From Doris montereyensis (taxonomy: Eukaryota > Mollusca > Gastropoda > Nudibranchia > Dorididae): a DNA stretch of 64,000 nt. Every line of letters begins with the position of its first letter. Positions within the stretch are counted from its first letter, which is position 1. Below are positions 24,085 through 64,000 of this stretch, piece by piece. The stretch is from the NCBI GenBank assembly GCA_037039925.1, contig JAXRKP010000857.1, positions 92,501-156,500 of the forward strand. Reading direction: 5' to 3'. The notes under the pieces are model-generated. The model saw only the letters and a list, made by a program, of their open reading frames with translations. It was not told the DNA's origin and ran no database searches. The position numbers and the translations under genes were made by a program.

Positions 24085-24893
24085 GGGGGGGCAGCACCTG
24101 AAATGGTGAGTTTTGGACCAAAAGGTTGATTTTTGTTCTTTGCATATTCTGGTAGAACGATTATTTATCTACAAATTCATGGCAGAAAAATGTCTATATG
24201 ACGTATAATTCTTTTTTAACATAACATTTTGTAGGCGAGGGTAGGTAAAAACAATCAAAATTTTGACGTAAATTACCCTAACACTGACTGAGAATGAAGA
24301 GATGGCAGTAACAACCTGTATATTGGTGGTTAATCGCCAAATGTGGTAATACCGACTTGACCTCGTTTCGTAGACACCAATCGGCGCCCGGCCATCGCTG
24401 TGTGATATAAGACGCGTGCACGCATCAGTGTGTATGTAAACACATGAACAAGCATAGGATGTAAAGGAAAAAAACAAGAAACTGGTCATTTCGATGTCTG
24501 TTATCACAACAGTGCACATCTAAACCTAGATTTATAATCCTATTTACATAAGTAATAATCCAGAGACTGCCGAAAGAGAGGGGGGGGCTGCTACAACAAG
24601 GAAACCCGTTTGAAGCGTTTGTTTTGTGTTATTTCTTTTGATTTTTTTACATGCCTTTTTTGTACATTCACGATATAGGCCTATAGTATTTTAAAAAATT
24701 CATAATTTTTTTTATCCAAAATATAAAAAAACCCTGACATCACTCTTTAGATATTGAATGGAAAAGGCGATCTGCACAGGTTTTGAGTGATTCTGTTCAT
24801 AACTAAGGGAGGAGATAAGATTTTGAAAATACTTAAAGCAAAAGCCTAAATTCGAAAGCAAAAAAAATCACTTCAGGTGCCCCCCCCCCCCCC
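24085..24893 (+). mobile_element. Poly-G-terminus element, best copy
   Basis: Left end GGGGGGGCAGCACCTGAAAT and right reverse complement GGGGGGGCACCTGAAGTGAT form inverted termini that start in a G homopolymer. The interior is shared with three other places in the window (13.6, 42.4 and 62.0 kb): GGACCAAAAGGTTGATTTTT, ATTTATCTACAAATTCATGG, TGACGTAAATTACCCTAACA, GCCCGGCCATCGCTGTGTGA and TTGAAGCGTTTGTTTTGTGT. No ORF. Likely a non-autonomous DNA transposon of about 0.8 kb. Confidence 0.72.
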
Positions 24894-25038
24894 ATAATCA
24901 AACCTTTACGTTACTAGAATGTCTACTTCAACATGTAGAGTCATCGCCTGCTCCCTTCAATGACTATGGCAGCCATCTTGGATTTCTCAAAATTTATAGA
25001 AAATAAGGGATACATGATTTGCAAACAAGAGCTGTAAC

Positions 25039-25044
25039 TTTATT
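25039..25044 (-). terminator. Polyadenylation signal AATAAA
   Basis: AATAAA on the minus strand begins two nucleotides after the TRMT44 stop codon. If used, the 3' UTR would be only about 20 nt. Confidence 0.5.
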
Positions 25045-25046
25045 AA

Positions 25047-44718
<19,672 letters not shown>

Positions 44719-44790
44719 TGCTTTTCAGAAATTGCTTCTCAGAACCGAGACATTTTCCAGCTCGACAGCATGTCTCGCATTTGTCAAAAG

Positions 44791-45439
44791 TCAAAGACAT
44801 ATATTCCGGGAATAAATCATGTTCATTGCTTGACTCCATTATGCCCGTCGACCCATATAAGATTCATCAAGTTACAAAAATACATGACATGTAAACAACG
44901 ACACGGTCAACACGGGGTGAAATCGATGCACTTCAGCATCAGCCTCCATAAAAGTATAGTATTAGATCTAGATCTAGTAAGGAAGCTTAGATTTCAGCGA
45001 AACAAGAAATAGTCTCGGGACCAATGATTACCGATTACTTCGTCGAACAACGTTTACGGCTCGATGCCTTCTTTTTATCCTTCATTGAAAATAAATACGG
45101 ACATGAAATAAAAATACCGACAGACACCGACACACGCTCAAACCGACATATTTTATGAATAAACAGATAATTACAAATGGGGACACAAGTGACAATCAAA
45201 ATCCAACCTGCTACATCCAAATAAAATGGGTTGATTGGTTTCATTTCATTTTGAAGTCTTCAGTGTTACTGCTTAGTTTAAAAAAAAAGCTATGTTGGCA
45301 GTTTGTTCCTAACTCTTACTGCCCTAGGGTAACATGAGTGCAGGTGACAATCGATGTTTGACGAATTCAGCAGTTTTGCTATATATTTAAATTTATACAG
45401 ATGTTAAAATTCTGGGTTTAGTTTATTTTACTCCTTAGC
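44791..45439. other. TRMT44 5' flank; no gene seen
   Basis: No TATA-like element or CpG-rich block stands out. An AGATCTAGATCT tract lies at about 44965-44977. Confidence 0.4.
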
Positions 45440-45840
45440 CGTTATTTAAGCTTGTGCCTATCATCTTTGGTCTTTGGTACAAGCAAAAGTACCATGAAAC
45501 AAATATTTCAATCGTTATCGTTGAGTATCATAACTTTTGGCATTACTGTATGGTATGGAGGGTGTGGTGTAAGGCAGAAAAATAAGTTACAAAGATTGGT
45601 AAAAGAATCAGCAAATATAGTCAATGAGAAAGTGCTAAAAAAGCTGTAGAAAGAAAATCCCTTTCAATTATTGATGAAGTAAAACACCATCTGAACAGTG
45701 AATTTATGTTACTTCCATCCGGCAGAAGATATAGACAATCTCGGTGTAGAACCAACCGACATAAAGCTACATTTGTCCCCTACAGCATAAAATATATCAA
45801 CACTGTAATGTCGAAACAAGCAAATGAAGTAAAATTATAA
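45440..45840 (+). pseudogene. Rex1/CR1-like RT C-terminus relic
   Basis: Reads SLSIITFGITVWYGGCGVRQ, KNKLQRLVKESANIV. After a one-base slip it continues EFMLLPSGRRYRQSRCRTNR and HKATFVPYSI. The LLPSGRRYR..R..R.K.SF.P motif is typical of the C-terminus of this retrotransposon class. The matching 3' terminus may be at 46467-46550. Confidence 0.78.
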
Positions 45841-45997
45841 GTCAAAATATTTCCTATTCATCTAACACATAGACTAGATCTAGTAAATCTGATAAGACAA
45901 TGCACATCTATTGCTGTTACTAAGTTGCCTCTCTGCAGAACATTGATAATATTATAATATCATTATCATGGTTGTCTTGGTTGATGATGGAATGCTG

Positions 45998-45998
<1 letters not shown>

Positions 45999-46078
<80 letters not shown>

Positions 46079-46130
46079 GGAGAGAGAGAGAGGAGAGAGA
46101 GGAGAGGGGGAGGGAGGGAGGGAGGGAGAG

Positions 46131-46198
<68 letters not shown>
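45999..46198. repeat. (GA)n microsatellite
   Basis: About 200 bp of GA, with a GGAGG-rich centre. It lies between the RT relic and the retrotransposon 3' terminus. Confidence 0.97.
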
Positions 46199-46201
<3 letters not shown>

Positions 46202-46466
46202 TAAATCCTCAAATTGTGTAATTATTTTCTGTATCTACTTTTACTTATATTATTATGATATTTTTGCCTGTTCATTTCACCATCTATTATAATGTTGGCA
46301 ACTACTAGAAATATTTCGAATGCTAGTACTACTTCTGCGACTAATATGTTCCCACTATTATTATGATTAACTTTTGTTGTCATTGTTATCTTTGTTGTTT
46401 TTTGTTTGTTTTTGTTTTTTGTTTTGTTTTTTACCATCGTCATTATTATCACCCTTAGTTCGCTTT

Positions 46467-46550
46467 GTTATGTGGATTGTGAAGTGTAAAATGATTTATG
46501 TGAACCTAACATGAATTGCCTGAAAAGGACGATAAAGATTTATTATTATT
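46467..46550 (+). mobile_element. Non-LTR retrotransposon 3' terminus
   Basis: GAACCTAACATGAATTGCCT, GAAAAGGACGATAAAGATTT then ATTATTATT. The same block ends an element at 52660-52735. AATAAA-like text followed by short 3' repeats fits a LINE tail. Confidence 0.7.
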
Positions 46551-46649
46551 ATCTTTCTTCCTCCTTTGAGACTTGCATTTATTGGGATTCATTAAATAAC
46601 AAGAAGAGTAATTAAAGCATATTATGCAGAATTTAGTTTAAATTACTTT

Positions 46650-47020
46650 TGGGACTCTTCATGTTGTCTCCGTGCATTGTCCTTTCCAGATCTTTTCTAT
46701 CATTTTCAGTTTTATGTTTACCATTGCGAGCCGTCGTACAATATTTGGAGTTTTTCCCCATTGACTTTTATTATGGTCCCTTGCTGGTCAAAACTGCTGA
46801 CTCCTCCTCTCCTTCTATTTCTATTTGTACCTCTGATTTGTCTGTATACAGTATATCCATTATTTTGCCTTCTTTATGTTGAGCACCAGTCCTTTCCCTT
46901 CAATGTCTTCTTTCACTGTATGGATATAAGGGTATCTATTCCTTCTGTTGATTTTGCCAAGATAGCCGTTTCATCCGCGTATGTAAGTGTAAGATTATCT
47001 ATTCTATTTTGAATCGATAT
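46650..47020 (-). pseudogene. RT catalytic-region relic
   Basis: Minus strand reads IDNLTLTYADETAILAKSTE then GIDTLI. After a frame slip come KEDIEGKGLVLNIKKAK and IMDI. YADE is a YADD-type catalytic box and the rest matches the following RT thumb motif. Confidence 0.65.
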
Positions 47021-50000
47021 CGTTATGGTATGGCCAAGGGAAATACGAAGCGATACTGAACGAAAACTTAGACATAATGTTATTATTTTGTTCGCTCTAG
47101 GACTTAAAATGTATACTTCTGTTATCGCGATAGAGAACCAGCAAAGTAAAGTAAGCAGGTTCAAGTGTTTAGAGTTTAGGAACTTAGATGGCTCTAGCTT
47201 CGATATATAGAGAACTATATATATATATTTATATATTTGTGTAGAGGCAGATCTTGATGTTGATTTAAAATGTCCCATTTATTTACTATCACCATTCCTG
47301 AACGTTGTTGAACGTATTTTTGTTTAGTTTGTTTGCAAAAAGATATTGTCATTGATATAGATCTAGATCTAGATTAGATCTACATCTTACATGTTTTACT
47401 GTTATTTCCTTTCTTTTATAATTAGATCTAGATCTAGATCTGTATTACATCTAGATTCTACTTGTCAATCTGTGATAATGAATGAGTGTGTTTCCCAACA
47501 CTGCATAAACTTAACCTGGAATGCAATTCAAGTAATTGTAATAAGAAGGAGGTGGCAGAAAATCGCACCTGTACATCAACACTTATACACAGCCTAAGCA
47601 TAGCATTCTTTGAGTTTACCACTCCTGAGAATGTATAAAATAAATAAAGACATGTCTTGTTTCCCCCATGAGGGATTATTGAACCTAAACAAAGGATTGA
47701 TGCACATATATAATATATAATGCTTAAATTACCTGGAAGCCGGGTACCAAAATCTGGGATACTACTTGAGATTCTATTGTTTGTTGTCTTGTCTCTAAAC
47801 ACCATGGGCACACTCACTTTAGTTACTTGGCTTTCACACTTTTTTTTTTTATAGAAAGCCTGTTGACACTAATTCTCTATTAATTTGTATGCATAGCTGG
47901 CAGGCAATTAGACCGGAGGCAACCCTGAGATCATCACCTATGGTGGACAGGGATACGGTCAACCAATGGCTGGGGAGGCAATCTGAGTGTGCACTATCAC
48001 TAGAAGAAGTGACATATATATATATTTGGAATTTAAAAAATTTAAACTGAGACTCAGCTGTACACCCTCTGTGCGGGACCCTGGGAGTGGTCTACATCCC
48101 AAGACAGAAACTGATCACAAACAGAACTGAACGCACATCCTGGATTGAGAATCAGGTATCTATATATACATAAAACTGAACGTCACTAACTTTCACCGCT
48201 TTTGAGTCAGGAATCACTGCACCCACAACCTCCATATTTCGCATGTAGATTTCAAATAGCCTGCTTTACGTTCTTAATGAATTTATAAACTCTTGGATCA
48301 AATCAATATTTTGATTAATTGGGAAAAGATTGTTTTGCCTCCTTTCCTCGAAATTGTTATTGTTAACCCGCATAACTTCAGTATCGAGTACTAATTTGAT
48401 CTAATCTATTTTGTATCACCCGAAACTGATAGCTATTTCTGAGTTCAACCGCAGTCAAAGTTCAAGAGACCCAGCTTTATGATGTGGAGAAATTATAAAC
48501 TAACGTATTTATGGGCATGCTTGTGTATATATGTATATTATAAAGTCTAATTTTTTAATGTTGCAATTGTGGGCCAGGGGAGTAGGAGCCCAATAATTTA
48601 GGGTGCGAATTTCCAACTTCTTAAAAGTATGATTTCACAGAATTCTTTATATTTAACCCTGGTAAGGCTATGACCAGTAAATGCTGGTTTTGTTACAGCA
48701 TTCTTTTTAGCGCTACGCCTGTGTTTTTCTGTTTGCCTGCTACAAACCTCTCAGCGCGATGCCCGACATTTGCCGAGAAGAAACTACAGATCAAGAGAGG
48801 CCTGAATTTTCCTCCTTCTTGTTACCCTCTTACGGACTAAAGCTCATCCTTTTTTTAAAATAAACTTCCTGATCGGTCAACCATTTAGTAAACAAAGAAA
48901 AAGGATGTGTTCAGGCTCATATGCTTACGTCCAAAAGGCACTTGTTTGAGTCTATTTCAAAAGGGGTGTGTCCATCATTATCTTTGGCTCGGACAACTGG
49001 TAATAATGATGCTAACAGCTGTACTATAGCCATGATTATACAGCTTTCATTTTTTGGTCACTCCCCTTTTGTAAAATGGAATGATCTTACTAGGACAAGT
49101 CCATAGCTAGAGGGGTGTAGATATCTGAGCAGATCTGTTTCAAAAGTGTGTGCGATTGAGCTGATAATAAAAATATGTGTTTGCACAAATACGTAACTGG
49201 TCTTGTTGTCTCCTACTAAACTGAAAAGAATGGAATCATCCTAGTTTAACTTGGCTTGGGTGAGACCAGATGATCGCCATGCGACTGAATTCAATAGATT
49301 CGTGATGGCCTAGTCAAATGTCATACTACCCCGTGAACTCGTGAAACTTTGTGGGCAGCCTCGCCCCGCGATGATGGCTGAACGAGCAACTTTTCTAGTG
49401 TTTTCTACATCATTCCACAAAATGATTATTTTAAAGCATCATTGTAGCTTTCAAATTCTTAACGAGGCTGTCGTTCAAAATTTCTCAAAGCAAATATACT
49501 GAGATTAGTGTTTTAAAGTTTCACTCATCAATTTTTTTAGGGGATGAAAGATTATTAAAAAGATTATCTCAGTTTGGGGGGGGTGGGCTAAGAAGGCTAT
49601 GGTTGTCTATAGATGAGTACATCTTTTTGTATCGCTTTGTTGATGTTATATGAGAGTTCTCATGAGAATGTTTAAGTAAAATTTAAAAGCAATTGTAGCA
49701 TGTAGCATGTAATCTTACACACATCATATTATATAGATGTCATGATCCATGTTATAAGCTGACCATTTTAGCACTATGACTATAAATACCTGTTTTGTGG
49801 ATGCATTATCTGATATACCTTTGCTGTAGAATTCTACCAGCCTAACTTTGAACTTTGGGAAACATAGCCTCTAGCTATCGAATTTAAAATATTTAGTCAT
49901 TTAAACACTCTTTAAATATATACAAATTCTGTTAAAATCTCATTCATTCATTGTGAATTAAACTGAAGGTAAGGTCAGTAATCTTTTTTTTTTAAGGTGT

Positions 50001-50460
50001 CTCCTGAAATGTTCATGAAACCTATGTTAGGTGATAGAATTCTGCAACGACGATTATCTTTTAAGGGAATTTAACACAAAAACATTTTTTTACTCTTTCA
50101 CGAAAGGCAGTTGTTATTATATGACTGCTACTGCTGCAGCTACAGTCTTCAGTAACTATTACTAGAGCATGATTTGAATTTGATTTATTAGATTCTACAA
50201 TCAGTGAACAAAGTAGAGTGCTGTTAGGTCTGTACAATTTTATTCTTATCATTCTCCTGTTCACACAGGAAGAAACACATATCGTATCTCAAAAACTAAA
50301 GGTATGAAAAGGATAATTTCATGGAAATTAAATTTTCATACCTTAATTTATTGACTGCAACAGAATAAGAGCAAAAAATCAGGTAAAGAGAACTCACTCA
50401 CACTAGCAAAATAAAACATTCTTATGAAATATGAGCAATAAGTTGTAGAAAGGATTTGAA
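47021..50460. other. Intergenic between TRMT44 and LZTR1; no gene seen
   Basis: AT-rich, with AGATCT-type tracts near 47358-47378 and 47425-47441 and a short (TA)n near 47216. Open stretches here lack family signal or splice support. Confidence 0.45.
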
Positions 50461-50614
50461 GTCACAGGAATAATATATATGTTTCTTTTTGTGAACAATA
50501 TGATATTTGTAGGTCTTTTGTCTTTTATAATACATTTAATCATTGATTTTACATTTTGTTTACAGCCGACAGAATTTTTTTGTTTGTTGTTCCAACAACA
50601 TAATTTTAGCCACG

Positions 50615-63332
<12,718 letters not shown>

Positions 63333-63605
63333 GTATGCATCTGTACATGTTTGTCTCAAAAAAAGTTAACAATGTTGCAACAATGAATTTATTTTGAGAA
63401 TAATCTTGTTTTGATATCATATTATATAATATTGCCAATGAAAAAACACTTAAATTTTCATCTTAATTTTAGAAATCATTATCTTGGGTATTTATTCCCG
63501 CTATCAAACCCCTCAGCATGAGTAAATTTTTCTCTTTTAACTTTTTAAAGTTGTTATTGCCTAATGGGAGAAATATTACATATTTTATCAAAGTGTAAGG
63601 ATAAG

Positions 63606-64000
63606 GACTATGCAGATAATGCAATTTCAAGGTGGGCAGTAATAAAGGTAGTGCAGATAACACAATTTCAATGTGGGCAATAATAGCAGTAGTGCAGATA
63701 GTACAATTTCAAGGTGGGCAATAATAGCAGTAGTGCAGATAGTACAATTTCAAGGTGGACAATAATAGCAGTAGTGCAGATAGTACAATTTCAAGGTGGA
63801 CAATAATAGCAGTAGTGCAGATAGTACAATTTCAAGGTGGACAATAATAGCAGTAGTGCAGATAGTACAATTTCAAGGTGGACAATAATAGCAGTAGTGC
63901 AGATAGTACAATTTCAAGGTGGACAATAATAGCAGTAGTGCAGATAGTACAATTTCAAGGTGGACAATAATAGCAGTAGTGCAGATAGTACAATTTCAAG
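63606..64000. repeat. Minisatellite, 41-bp unit, runs off the window end
   Basis: Unit GTGCAGATAGTACAATTTCA, AGGTGGACAATAATAGCAGT, A. About ten copies are visible, nearly identical after 63710 (AAGGTGGACAATAATAG) and more diverged at the left edge. In LZTR1 intron 7. Confidence 0.95.

Overview
The window is eukaryotic: AT-rich, intron-rich, with GT..AG splice sites, tRNA-derived SINEs, non-LTR retrotransposon relics, DNA transposons, minisatellites and long (GA)n/(TA)n tracts. The conserved proteins, the SINEs and the recurring AGATCT/TCTAGA tracts suggest a lophotrochozoan, most likely a gastropod mollusc. That assignment is inference.

Three host genes can be read. (1) On the minus strand, about 13.6 to 5.8 kb, lies an Arg/Ser-rich nuclear-type protein of about ten exons whose family I could not fix. 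(2) On the minus strand, 44.8 to 25.0 kb, lies TRMT44, the tRNA uridine-44 2'-O-methyltransferase, in eleven exons that keep consistent phases. (3) On the plus strand, 50.6 kb to beyond the window end, lies the 5' part (seven exons) of LZTR1, the Kelch/BTB adaptor of CUL3 that targets RAS-family GTPases. TRMT44 and LZTR1 are head to head across about 5.9 kb.

The rest is repeat-rich. From 0.6 to 5.5 kb there are four tandem or low-complexity arrays. A mariner with terminal inverted repeats sits at 10.5-11.5 kb. The 13.6-25 kb intergenic stretch carries a SINE, a foldback element, a hAT-like element, RT relics and an element with poly-G termini. TRMT44 introns hold a piggyBac inside a minisatellite, a 40-bp array, a 47-bp array built from the gene's own exon 6/intron 6 junction, and an RNase H domain split by a 1.7-kb inverted-repeat element. 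LZTR1 introns hold three co-oriented SINEs, an antisense endonuclease/RT non-LTR element and, at the window edge, a 41-bp array.

Most notable: (a) about 37 tandem copies of the TRMT44 exon 6 splice donor, each with 16 nt of exon; (b) single-nucleotide losses scattered through otherwise well-conserved exons of both recognised genes, where adding one base restores both frame and splice phase, so sequence error is likelier than gene death; (c) a coding 21-bp repeat in the RS gene with a 2-bp-short unit that switches frame; (d) a repeat family with poly-G/poly-C termini, four copies, one of which abuts a putative first exon. I found no evidence of a new multi-gene system.
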